From contig NC_079875.1 of NCBI RefSeq assembly GCF_029227915.1, positions 40,321,201 through 40,385,200 of the forward strand: a stretch of 64,000 bases of DNA, in the 5' to 3' direction. Origin of the DNA: Hydractinia symbiolongicarpus (taxonomy: Eukaryota; Cnidaria; Hydrozoa; Anthoathecata; Hydractiniidae). A model generated the notes under the pieces. It did not search any database. It saw only the letters and a list, made by a program, of their open reading frames with translations, and had not been told where the DNA came from. The position numbers and the translations under genes are program-made. This document shows, piece after piece, positions 1-11,425 of this stretch. Positions within the stretch are counted from its first letter, which is position 1. Every line of letters begins with the position of its first letter.

Positions 1-2605
1 ACGGTGTCAGTCCGTTTGAATTTCAACGGTTGTGTCACATATTCGTACCAACATGTATTTAGAGATATTTTTTGATATTACTAGGTTGCATCGCTTTTAA
101 CTATGAAACGATTGACTGTGGGACTTAATTGAGCTAACTTTGGACTGTCACCTGATAAATGTGATAAAGGAGACTATTGGACTCCAAGAAAAAACATTCT
201 TCTTAATTTGACATGATTGCCGGAACTCAGCGATTACACTGGCCACTGTGGTAGCGCTTCATTTAAGAGTTTAGATAAATAAGTCATTCTTTACTGTGGG
301 ACCAGTCCTATCTGTTATCGCGCGCGGAAGAAATAGCGACAGTTTCAAAAACTAAAATTCATTGAATTTCTAACGGTGTCAGTCCGTTTCAGTTACAACG
401 GTTTGGTCACATATTCGTACAACATGTATTTAGCAATATTTTTCTGATATTAATAGGTTGCATCGCTTTTAACTATGAAACGATTGACTGTGGGACTTAA
501 TTGAACTAACTTTGGACTCTGGCCTGATAAATGTGATAAATGAGACAATTGGACACCAAGAAATAACATTCTTCTTAATTTGACATGATTGCCGAAACTC
601 AGCGATTACTCTGGGCTCTGTGGTAGCGCTTCATTTAAGAATTAAGTTAAAAAAAGTCATTTTTTTATTGTGGGACCAATCCTAGACGTTATCGCACGCT
701 GAGGAAATAGCGACAGTTTCAAAAACTACATTTCATTGTCTTTCTAACGGTGTCAGTCCGTTTGGGTTTCAACGGTTGTGTCACATATTCGTACCAACAT
801 GTATTTAGCGATATTTTTTTGATATTACCAGGTTGCATCGCTTTTAACAATGAAATGATTGACTGTGGGACTTAATTGAACTAACTTTGGACTTTGACCT
901 GATAAATGTGAAAAATCAGACAATTGGACTCCAACAAATAACATTCTTCTTAATGATTGCCGAAACTCAGCGATTACACTGGGCTCTGTGGTAGCGCTTC
1001 ATTTAAGAATTATGATAAAAAATCAGTTTTTTATTGTTGGACCAATCCTAGCCATTATTGCGCGCTGAGGAAATAGCGACAGTTTGAAAAACTACATTTC
1101 ATTGACTTTCTAACGGTGTCAGTCCGTTTGAATTTCAACGGTTGTGTCACATATTCGTACCAACATGTATTTAGAGATATTTTTTGATATTACTAGGTTG
1201 CATCGCTTTTAACTATGAAACGATTGACTGTGGGACTTAATTGAGCTAACTTTGGACTGTCACCTGATAAATGTGATAAAGGAGACTATTGGACTCCAAG
1301 AAAAAACATTCTTCTTAATTTGACATGATTGCCGGAACTCAGCGATTACACTGGCCACTGTGGTAGCGCTTCATTTATGAGTTTAGATAAATAAGTCATT
1401 CTTTACTGTGGGACCAGTCCTATCTGTTATCGCGCGCGGAAGAAATAGCGACAGTTTCAAAAACTAAAATTCATTGAATTTCTAACGGTGTCAGTCCGTT
1501 TCAGTTACAACGGTTTGGTCACATATTCGTACAACATGTATTTAGCAATATTTTTCTGATATTAATAGGTTGCATCGCTTTTAACTATGAAACGATTGAC
1601 TGTGGGACTTAATTGAACTAACTTTGGACTCTGGCCTGATAAATGTGATAAATGAGACAATTGGACACCAAGAAATAACATTCTTCTTAATTTGACATGA
1701 TTGCCGAAACTCAGCGATTACTCTGGGCTCTGTGGTAGCGCTTCATTTAAGAATTAAGTTAAAAAAAGTCATTTTTTTATTGTGGGACCAATCCTAGACA
1801 TTATCGCGCGCTGAGGAAATAGCGACAGTTTCCAAAACTACATTTCATTGACTTTCTAATGGTGTCAGTCACTTTGAGTTTCAACGGTTGTGTCACATAT
1901 TCGTACCAACATGTATTTAGCGATATTTTTTTGATATTACTAGGTTGCATCGCTTTTAACAATGAAACGTTGACTGTGGGACTTAATTGAACTAACTTTG
2001 GACTGTGACCTGATAAATGTGATAAATGAGACAATTGGACTCCAAGAAATAACATTCTTCTTAATTTGACGTGATTGCCGGAACTCAGCGATTACACTGG
2101 GCACTGTGGTAGCGCTTCATTTAAAAATTAAGATACAAAAAGTCATTTATTTATTGTGGGACCAATCCTCGCCGTTAGCGCGCGCTAAAGAAATAGCGAC
2201 AGTTTCAAGAACTACATTTCATTGACTTTCTAACGGTGTCAGTCCGTTTGAGTTACAACAGTTGCGTCACATATTCGTACCAACATGTATTTAACGATAT
2301 TTTTCTGATATTATTAGGTTGCATCGCTTTTAACTATGAAACAGTTGACTGTGGGACTTACTTGAGCTAACTTTGGACTGTCACCTGATAAATGTGATAA
2401 AGGAGACAATTGGACTCCAAGAAAAAACATTCTTCTTAATTTGACATGATTGCCGAAACTCAGCGATTACACTGGGCTCTGTGGTGGCGCTTCATTTAAG
2501 AATTATGATAAAAAATCAGTTTTTTATTGTTGGACCAATCCTAGCCATTATTGCGCGCTGAGGAAATAGCGACAGTTTGAAAAACTACATTTCATTGACT
2601 TTCTA
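1..2605. repeat. HOR block I, copy 1: monomers a-b-c-a-b-d-e*
   Basis: Seven monomers start at 1, 373, 747, 1113, 1485, 1859 and 2233. Class a has TTTGAATTTCAACGG and AGAGATATTTTTT. Class b has CAGTTACAACGGTTTGG, GTACAAC (one C lost) and CAATATTT. Class c has TTTGGGTTTC and is only 366 bp. Class d has CACTTTGAGTTTC, with ACGG changed to ATGG at its start. Class e has AACAGTTGCGTC. This run is repeated almost base for base from 4462 (offset 4461). The match ends near 2505-2515, where the last monomer switches from an e body to a c-like tail. Confidence 0.9.
747..1112. repeat. class c monomer with 7-bp deletion (366 bp)
   Basis: Where other monomers read CTTCTTAATTTGACATGATTG, this class reads CTTCTTAATGATTG, a net loss of seven bases. 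It also carries ACTTTGACCTG, GTGAAAAATCAGAC and CTCCAACAAATAAC. The same deletion occurs in the monomers at 3352-3717, 5208-5573 and 11554-11919, so all four descend from one deleted ancestor. A related full-length monomer without the deletion lies at 36948. Confidence 0.92.
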
Positions 2606-4461
2606 ACGGTGTCAGTCCGTTTGAATTTCAACGGTTGTGTCACATATTCGTACCAACATGTATTTAGAGATATTTTTTGATATTACTAGGTTGCATCGCT
2701 TTTAACTATGAAACGATTGACTGTGGGACTTAATTGAGCTAACTTTGGACTGTCACCTGATAAATGTGATAAAGGAGACTATTGGACTCCAAGAAAAAAC
2801 ATTCTTCTTAATTTGACATGATTGCCGGAACTCAGCGATTACACTGGCCACTGTGGTAGCGCTTCATTTAAGAGTTTAGATAAATAAGTCATTCTTTACT
2901 GTGGGACCAGTCCTATCTGTTATCGCGCGCGGAAGAAATAGCGACAGTTTCAAAAACTAAAATTCATTGAATTTCTAACGGTGTCAGTCCGTTTCAGTTA
3001 CAACGGTTTGGTCACATATTCGTACAACATGTATTTAGCAATATTTTTCTGATATTAATAGGTTGCATCGCTTTTAACTATGAAACGATTGACTGTGGGA
3101 CTTAATTGAACTAACTTTGGACTCTGGCCTGATAAATGTGATAAATGAGACAATTGGACACCAAGAAATAACATTCTTCTTAATTTGACATGATTGCCGA
3201 AACTCAGCGATTACTCTGGGCTCTGTGGTAGCGCTTCATTTAAGAATTAAGTTAAAAAAAGTCATTTTTTTATTGTGGGACCAATCCTAGACGTTATCGC
3301 ACGCTGAGGAAATAGCGACAGTTTCAAAAACTACATTTCATTGTCTTTCTAACGGTGTCAGTCCGTTTGGGTTTCAACAGTTGTGTCACATATTCGTACC
3401 AACATGTATTTAGCGATATTTTTTTGATATTACCAGGTTACATCGCTTTTAACAATGAAATGATTGACTGTGGGACTTAATTGAACTAACTTTGGACTTT
3501 GACCTGATAAATGTGAAAAATCAGACAATTGGACTCCAACAAATAACATTCTTCTTAATGATTGCCGAAACTCAGCGATTACACTGGGCTCTGTGGTAGT
3601 GCTTCATTTAAGAATTATGATAAAAATTCAGTTTTTTATTGTTGGACCAATCCTAGCCATTATTGCGCGCTGAGGAAATAGCGACAGTTTGAAAAACTAC
3701 ATTTCATTGACTTTCTAACGGTGTCAGTCCGTTTGAATTTCAACGGTTGTGTCACATATTCGTACCAACATGTATTTAGAGATATTTTTTGATATTACTA
3801 GGTTGCATCGCTTTTAACTATGAAACGATTGACTGTGGGACTTAATTGAGCTAACTTTGGACTGTCACCTGATAAATGTGATAAAGGAGACTATTGGACT
3901 CCAAGAAAAAACATTCTTCTTAATTTGACATGATTGCCGGAACTCAGCGATTACACTGGCCACTGTGGTAGCGCTTCATTTATGAGTTTAGATAAATAAG
4001 TCATTCTTTACTGTGGGACCAGTCCTATCTGTTATCGCGCGCGGAAGAAATAGCGACAGTTTCAAAAACTAAAATTCATTGAATTTCTAACGGTGTCAGT
4101 CCGTTTCAGTTACAACGGTTTGGTCACATATTCGTACAACATGTATTTAGCAATATTTTTCTGATATTAATAGGTTGCATCGCTTTTAACTATGAAACGA
4201 TTGACTGTGGGACTTAATTGAACTAACTTTGGACTCTGGCCTGATAAATGTGATAAATGAGACAATTGGACACCAAGAAATAACACTCTTCTTAATTTGA
4301 CATGATTGCCGAAACTCAGCGATTACACTGGGCTCTGTGGTGGCGCTTCATTTAAGAATTATGATAAAAAATCAGTTTTTTATTGTTGGACCAATCCTAG
4401 CCATTATTGCGCGCTGAGGAAATAGCGACAGTTTGAAAAACTACATTTCATTGACTTTCTA
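2606..4461. repeat. HOR block I, middle segment: monomers a-b-c-a-b*
   Basis: Five monomers start at 2606, 2978, 3352, 3718 and 4090. The first four repeat the a-b-c-a order of 1-1484. The fifth, b*, starts as class b but its end (GTGGTGGCGC, then ATGATAAAAAATCAG) is that of the monomer at 2233, so it is a hybrid. Together with 1-2605 this segment completes the 4461-bp, 12-monomer period. Only isolated base differences from the neighbouring copies were noticed, for example GGTTACATCG near 3438 instead of GGTTGCATCG. Confidence 0.88.
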
Positions 4462-7068
4462 ACGGTGTCAGTCCGTTTGAATTTCAACGGTTGTGTCACA
4501 TATTCGTACCAACATGTATTTAGAGATATTTTTTGATATTACTAGGTTGCATCGCTTTTAACTATGAAACGATTGACTGTGGGACTTAATTGAGCTAACT
4601 TTGGACTGTCACCTGATAAATGTGATAAAGGAGACTATTGGACTCCAAGAAAAAACATTCTTCTTAATTTGACATGATTGCCGGAACTCAGCGATTACAC
4701 TGGCCACTGTGGTAGCGCTTCATTTAAGAGTTTAGATAAATAAGTCATTCTTTACTGTGGGACCAGTCCTATCTGTTATCGCGCGCGGAAGAAATAGCGA
4801 CAGTTTCAAAAACTAAAATTCATTGAATTTCTAACGGTGTCAGTCCGTTTCAGTTACAACGGTTTGGTCACATATTCGTACAACATGTATTTAGCAATAT
4901 TTTTCTGATATTAATAGGTTGCATCGCTTTTAACTATGAAACGATTGACTGTGGGACTTAATTGAACTAACTTTGGACTCTGGCCTGATAAATGTGATAA
5001 ATGAGACAATTGGACACCAAGAAATAACATTCTTCTTAATTTGACATGATTGCCGAAACTCAGCGATTACTCTGGGCTCTGTGGTAGCGCTTCATTTAAG
5101 AATTAAGTTAAAAAAAGTCATTTTTTTATTGTGGGACCAATCCTAGACGTTATCGCACGCTGAGGAAATAGCGACAGTTTCAAAAACTACATTTCATTGT
5201 CTTTCTAACGGTGTCAGTCCGTTTGGGTTTCAACAGTTGTGTCACATATTCGTACCAACATGTATTTAGCGATATTTTTTTGATATTACCAGGTTGCATC
5301 GCTTTTAACAATGAAATGATTGACTGTGGGACTTAATTGAACTAACTTTGGACTTTGACCTGATAAATGTGAAAAATCAGACAATTGGACTCCAACAAAT
5401 AACATTCTTCTTAATGATTGCCGAAACTCAGCGATTACACTGGGCTCTGTGGTAGCGCTTCATTTAAGAATTATGATAAAAAATCAGTTTTTTATTGTTG
5501 GACCAATCCTAGCCATTATTGCGCGCTGAGGAAATAGCGACAGTTTGAAAAACTACATTTCATTGACTTTCTAACGGTGTCAGTCCGTTTGAATTTCAAC
5601 GGTTGTGTCACATATTCGTACCAACATGTATTTAGAGATATTTTTTGATATTACTAGGTTGCATCGCTTTTAACTATGAAACGATTGACTGTGGGACTTA
5701 ATTGAGCTAACTTTGGACTGTCACCTGATAAATGTGATAAAGGAGACTATTGGACTCCAAGAAAAAACATTCTTCTTAATTTGACATGATTGCCGGAACT
5801 CAGCGATTACACTGGCCACTGTGGTAGCGCTTCATTTATGAGTTTAGATAAATAAGTCATTCTTTACTGTGGGACCAGTCCTATCTGTTATCGCGCGCGG
5901 AAGAAATAGCGACAATTTCAAAAACTAAAATTCATTGAATTTCTAACGGTGTCAGTCCGTTTCAGTTACAACGGTTTGGTCACATATTCGTACAACATGT
6001 ATTTAGCAATATTTTTCTGATATTAATAGGTTGCATCGCTTTTAACTATGAAACGATTGACTGTGGGACTTAATTGAACTAACTTTGGACTCTGGCCTGA
6101 TAAATGTGATAAATGAGACAATTGGACACCAAGAAATAACATTCTTCTTAATTTGACATGATTGCCGAAACTCAGCGATTACTCTGGGCTCTGTGGTAGC
6201 GCTTCATTTAAGAATTAAGTTAAAAAAAGTCATTTTTTTATTGTGGGACCAATCCTAGACATTATCGCGCGCTGAGGAAATAGCGACAGTTTCCAAAACT
6301 ACATTTCATTGACTTTCTAATGGTGTCAGTCACTTTGAGTTTCAACGGTTGTGTCACATATTCGTACCAACATGTATTTAGCGATATTTTTTTGATATTA
6401 CTAGGTTGCATCGCTTTTAACAATGAAACGTTGACTGTGGGACTTAATTGAACTAACTTTGGACTGTGACCTGATAAATGTGATAAATGAGACAATTGGA
6501 CTCCAAGAAATAACATTCTTCTTAATTTGACGTGATTGCCGGAACTCAGCGATTACACTGGGCACTGTGGTAGCGCTTCATTTAAAAATTAAGATACAAA
6601 AAGTCATTTATTTATTGTGGGACCAATCCTCGCCGTTAGCGCGCGCTAAAGAAATAGCGACAGTTTCAAGAACTACATTTCATTGACTTTCTAACGGTGT
6701 CAGTCCGTTTGAGTTACAACAGTTGCGTCACATATTCGTACCAACATGTATTTAACGATATTTTTCTGATATTATTAGGTTGCATCGCTTTTAACTATGA
6801 AACAGTTGACTGTGGGACTTACTTGAGCTAACTTTGGACTGTCACCTGATAAATGTGATAAAGGAGACAATTGGACTCCAAGAAAAAACATTCTTCTTAA
6901 TTTGACATGATTGCCGAAACTCAGCGATTACACTGGGCTCTGTGGTGGCGCTTCATTTAAGAATTATGATAAAAAAGTCTTTTTTTTTATTGTGGGACCA
7001 ATCCTAGCCGTTAGCGCGCGTTGACGAAATAGCGACAGTTTCCAAAACTACATTTCATTGACTTTCTA
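4462..7068. repeat. HOR block I, copy 2: monomers a-b-c-a-b-d-e
   Basis: This is the second copy of 1-2510 at an offset of exactly 4461 bp, with monomers at 4462, 4834, 5208, 5574, 5946, 6320 and 6694. Differences from copy 1 seen on reading include CAACAGTTG near 5231 against CAACGGTTG, and GACAATTTC near 5911 against GACAGTTTC. The last monomer keeps its own e tail (ATGATAAAAAAGTC followed by a long T-run), unlike its counterpart at 2233, and runs on into a class f monomer. Confidence 0.9.
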
Positions 7069-7815
7069 ACGGTGTCAGTCCGTTTGAATTTCAACGGTTG
7101 TGTCACATATTCGTACCAACATGTATTTAGCGATATTTTTTTGATATTACTAGGTTGCATCGCTTCTAACAATGAAACGTTGCCTGTGGGACTTAATTGA
7201 ACTAACTTTGGACTGTGACCTGATAAATGTGATAAAAAAGACAATTGGACTCCAAGAAATAACATTCTTCTTAATTTGACATGATTGCCGAAACTCAGCG
7301 ATTACTCTGGGCTCTGTGGTAGCGCTTCATTTAAGAATTAAGTTAAAAAAAGTCATTTTTTTATTGTGGGACCAATCCTCGCCGTTAGCGCGCGCTAAAG
7401 AAATAGCGACAGTTTCAAGAACTACATTTCATTGACTTTCTAACGGTGTCAGTCTGTTTGAGTTTCAACAGTTGTGTCACATATTCGTACCAACATGTAT
7501 TTAGCGATATTTTTTTGATATTACTAGGTTGCATCGCTTTTAACAATGAAACGTTGACTGTGGGACTTAATTGAACTAACTTTGGACTGTGACCTGATAA
7601 ATGTGATAAATGAGACAATTGGTTTCCAAGAAATAACATTCTTCTTAATTTGAAGTGATTGCCCGAACTCAGCGATTACACTGGGCTCTGTGGTAGGGCA
7701 TTATTTAAGAATTAAGATAAAAAAGTCATTTCTTTATTGCGGGTCCAATCCTATCCATTATCTCGCGCTGAAGAAATATCGACAGTTTCAAAAACTACAT
7801 TTCATTGACTTTCTA
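7069..7815. repeat. class f monomer and adjoining class A-like monomer
   Basis: The monomer at 7069 has the class f mark GTTGCCTGTGGGAC and GATAAAAAAGAC. Other f monomers are at 13415, 14163, 23863 and 24609. The next monomer, at 7443, has GTCTGTTTGAGTTTC, a TTTTTTTGAT run, AACGTTGACTG and TTGGTTTCCAAG, the marks of class A that dominates 27-35 kb. They lie between block I and the 1868-bp HOR. Confidence 0.8.
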
Positions 7816-8090
7816 ACGGTGTCAGTCCGTTTGAGTTACAACGGTTGGGTCACATATTCGTACCAACATGTATTTAGCGATATTTTTCTGATATTACTAG
7901 GTTGCATCGCTTTTAACTATGAAACGATTGACTGTGGGACTTAATTGAGCTAACTTTGAACTGTCACCTGATAAATGTGATAAGAGAGACAATTGGACTC
8001 CAAGAAAAAACATTCTTCTTAATTTGACATGATTGCCGAAACTCAGAGATTACACTGGGCTCTGTGGTAGCGCTTCATTTAAGAATTATG

Positions 8091-8112
8091 ATAAAAAAAG
8101 TCATTTTTTTAT
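8091..8112. repeat. AT-rich inverted repeat (hairpin-capable), one example of many
   Basis: ATAAAAAAA (8091-8099), a GTCA spacer, and TTTTTTTAT (8104-8112) form a perfect 9-bp inverted repeat. The same exact element is at 23390-23411 and 39090-39111. Shorter or imperfect versions sit at the same place in most monomers, about 90 bp before the monomer end. It could extrude as a cruciform or act as a rigid or bent element; any function is inference. Confidence 0.85.
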
Positions 8113-8343
8113 TGTGGGACCAATCCTAGCCATTATCGCGCGCTGAGGAAATAGCGACAGTTTCAAAAACTAAATTTCATAGACTTTCTAACGGTGTCAG
8201 TCCGTTTGAGTTTCAACGGTTGTGTCACATGTTCGTACCAACATGTATTTAGCGATATTTTTTTGATATTACTAGGTTGCATCGCTTTTAACAATGAAAC
8301 GTTGACTGTGGGACTTAATTGAACTAACTTTGGACTGTGACCT

Positions 8344-8361
8344 GATAAATGTGATAAATGA
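8344..8361. repeat. internal 9-bp tandem pair in the monomer, one example
   Basis: GATAAATGT is followed at once by GATAAATGA. The pair is present in most monomers of the window at this position. Class c and related monomers have GTGAAAAAT and others GTGATAAAG, which degrade the second half. It is a short-scale duplication older than the spread of the monomer. Confidence 0.8.
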
Positions 8362-9347
8362 GACAATTGGTTTCCAAGAAATAACATTCTTCTTAATTTG
8401 ACGTGATTGCCAGAACTCAGCGATTACACTGGGCACTGTGGTAGCGCTTCATTTAAAAATTAAGAAAAAAAAAGTCATTTTTTTATTGTGGGACCAATTC
8501 TAGCCGTTATTGCGTGCTGAAGAAATATCGACAGTTTCAAAAACTACATTTCATTAACTTTCTAACGGTGTCAGACCGTTTGAGTTACAACGGTTGGTTC
8601 ACATATTCGTACCAACATGTATTTAGCGATATTTTTCTGATATTACTAGGTTGCATCGCTTTTAACAATGAAACGAGTGACTGTGGGACTTAATTGAGCT
8701 AACTTAGGACTGTGACCTGATAAATGTGATAAATGAGACAATTGGACTCCAAGAAATAACATTCTTATTAATTTGACGTGATTGCCGGAACTCAGCGATT
8801 ACACTGGGCACTTTGGTAGCGCTTCATTTAAAAATTCAGCTAAAAAAAGTCATTTTTTTACTGTAGCACCTATCCTAGCCCTTAGCGCGCGTTGAAGAAA
8901 AAGCGACAGTTTCAAAAACTACATTTCATTGACTTTCTAACGGTGTCAGTCCGTTTGAGTTATAACGGTTGGGTCACATATTCGTACCAACATGTATTTA
9001 GCGATATCTTTCTGATATTACTAGGTTACATCGCTTTTAACTATGAAACGATTGACTGTGGGACTTAATTGAAGTAACTTTGGGCTGTGACCTGATAAAT
9101 GTGATAAATGAGACAATTGGACTCCAAGAAATTACATTCTTCTTAATTGGACGTGATTGCCGGAACTCAGCGATTACACTGGCCGCTGTGGTAGCCCTTC
9201 ATTTAAGAATTTAGATAAATAAGTTATTCTTTACTGTGGGACCAATCCTATCTGTTATCGCGCGGAAGAAATAGCGACAGTTTCAAAAACTAAATTTCAT
9301 TGAATTTCTAACGGTGTCAGTCCGTTTCAGTTACAACGGTTAGGTCA

Positions 9348-11215
9348 CATATTCGTACCAACATGTATTTAGCGATATTTTTTTGATATTACTAGGTTGC
9401 ATCGCTTTTAACAATGAAACGTTGACTGTGGGACTTAATTGAACTAACTTTGGACTGTGACCTGATAAATGTGATAAATGAGACAATTGGTTTCCAAGAA
9501 ATAACATTCTTCTTAATTTGAAGTGATTGCCCGAACTCAGCGATTACACTGGGCTCTGTGGTAGGGCATTATTTAAGAATTAAGATAAAAAAGTCATTTC
9601 TTTATTGCGGGTCCAATCCTATCCATTATCTCGCGCTGAAGAAATATCGACAGTTTCAAAAACTACATTTCATTGACTTTCTAACGGTGTCAGTCCGTTT
9701 GAGTTACAACGGTTGGGTCACATATTCGTACCAACATGTATTTAGCGATATTTTTCTGATATTACTAGGTTGCATCGCTTTTAACTATGAAACGATTGAC
9801 TGTGGGATTTAATTGAGCTAACTTTGAACTGTCACCTGATAAATGTGATAAGAGAGACAATTGGACTCCAAGAAAAAACATTCTTCTTAATTTGACATGA
9901 TTGCCGAAACTCAGAGATTACACTGGGCTCTGTGGTAGCGCTTCATTTAAGAATTATGATAAAAAAAGTCATTTTTTTATTGTGGGACCAATCCTAGCCA
10001 TTATCGCGCGCTGAGGAAATAGCGACAGTTTCAAAAACTACATTTCATAGACTTTCTAACGGTGTCAGTCCGTTTGAGTTTCAACGGTTGTGTCACATGT
10101 TCGTACCAACATGTATTTAGCGATATTTTTTTGATATTACTAGGTTGCATCGCTTTTAACAATGAAACGTTGACTGTGGGACTTAATTGAACTAACTTTG
10201 GACTGTGACCTGATAAATGTGATAAATGAGACAATTGGTTTCCAAGAAATAACATTCTTCTTAATTTGACGTGATTGCCAGAACTCAGCGATTACACTGG
10301 GCACTGTGGTAGCGCTTCACTTAAAAATTAAGAAAAAAAAAGTCATTTTTTTATTGTGGGACCAATTCTAGCCGTTATTGCGTGCTGAAGAAATATCGAC
10401 AGTTTCAAAAACTACATTTCATTAACTTTCTAACGGTGTCAGACCGTTTGAGTTACAACGGTTGGTTCACATATTCGTACCAACATGTATTTAGCGATAT
10501 TTTTCTGATATTACTAGGTTGCATCGCTTTTAACAATGAAACGAGTGACTGTGGGACTTAATTGAGCTAACTTAGGACTGTGACCTGATAAATGTGATAA
10601 ATGAGACAATTGGACTCCAAGAAATAACATTCTTATTAATTTGACGTGATTGCCGGAACTCAGCGATTACACTGGGCACTTTGGTAGCGCTTCATTTAAA
10701 AATTCAGCTAAAAAAAGTCATTTTTTTACTGTAGCACCTATCCTAGCCCTTAGCGCGCGTTGAAGAAAAAGCGACAGTTTCAAAAACTACATTTCATTGA
10801 CTTTCTAACGGTGTCAGTCCGTTTGAGTTATAACGGTTGGGTCACATATTCGTACCAACATGTATTTAGCGATATCTTTCTGATATTACTAGGTTACATC
10901 GCTTTTAACTATGAAACGATTGACTGTGGGACTTAATTGAAGTAACTTTGGGCTGTGACCTGATAAATGTGATAAATGAGACAATTGGACTCCAAGAAAT
11001 TACATTCTTCTTAATTGGACGTGATTGCCGGAACTCAGCGATTACACTGGCCGCTGTGGTAGCCCTTCATTTAAGAATTTAGATAAATAAGTTATTCTTT
11101 ACTGTGGGACCAATCCTATCTGTTATCGCGCGGAAGAAATAGCGACAGTTTCAAAAACTAAATTTCATTGAATTTCTAACGGTGTCAGTCCGTTTCAGTT
11201 ACAACGGTTAGGTCA
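9348..11215. repeat. 1868-bp five-monomer HOR, copy 2
   Basis: This is a tandem second copy of 7480-9347. The differences noticed are single bases, for example GGGATTTAATTG near 9808 against GGGACTTAATTG, ACATTTCATAG near 10040 against AAATTTCATAG, and TTCACTTAAAAA near 10317 against TTCATTTAAAAA. The scarcity of differences indicates a recent duplication by unequal exchange. Confidence 0.9.
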
Positions 11216-11425
11216 CATATTCGTACCAACATGTATTTAGCGATATTTTTCTGATATTACTAGGTTGCATCGCTTTTAACTATGAAACGATTGACTGTGG
11301 GACTTAATTGAACTAACTTTGGACTCTGGCCTGATAAATGTGATGAATGAGACAATTGGACACCAAGAAATAACATTCTTCTTAATTTGACATGATTGCC
11401 GAAACTCAGCGAATACACTGGGCTC

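Larger units (their letters stand above)
7480..9347. repeat. 1868-bp five-monomer HOR, copy 1
   Basis: Five monomers, including those starting at 7816, 8191, 8565 and 8940, are followed immediately by a second copy at an offset of 1868 bp. The right boundary is placed inside the monomer at 9311: its beginning (CAGTTACAACGGTTAGGTC) matches the monomer at 11179 while the rest matches the monomer at 7443. The switch lies between about 9350 and 9380. Confidence 0.9.

Noticed and set aside
43-59. CENP-B box
   Set aside because: TTCGTACCAACATGTAT matches the first part of the box (TTCG, then A at the right spacing) but lacks the required CGGG. No other place in the monomer fits on either strand.
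1801-2055. Reading frame of 84 codons on the minus strand, with relatives of 63-98 codons at many places (for example 6262, 12609, 27199, 33925, 51139)
   Set aside because: All are the same stretch of the satellite monomer read in one frame. They recur only because class A, d, f and similar monomers share the bases, are broken by stops or indels in other monomers, and no monomer length gives a stable frame. There is no start context, codon bias or conserved protein feature.
7690-7944. Reading frame of 84 codons on the plus strand, with relatives at 9558, 27474, 30459, 31582, 42812, 46178 and 49919
   Set aside because: It is the B monomer joined to the tail of the preceding A monomer. It is interrupted in the equivalent B at about 28962-29200 by a GTGAG change that makes a stop. 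Its hydrophobic stretch is a consequence of T-rich sequence, not evidence of a membrane protein.
8091-8112. Rho-independent terminator
   Set aside because: The hairpin stem is only A and T with no GC-rich part, it lies in eukaryotic satellite DNA and follows no gene.
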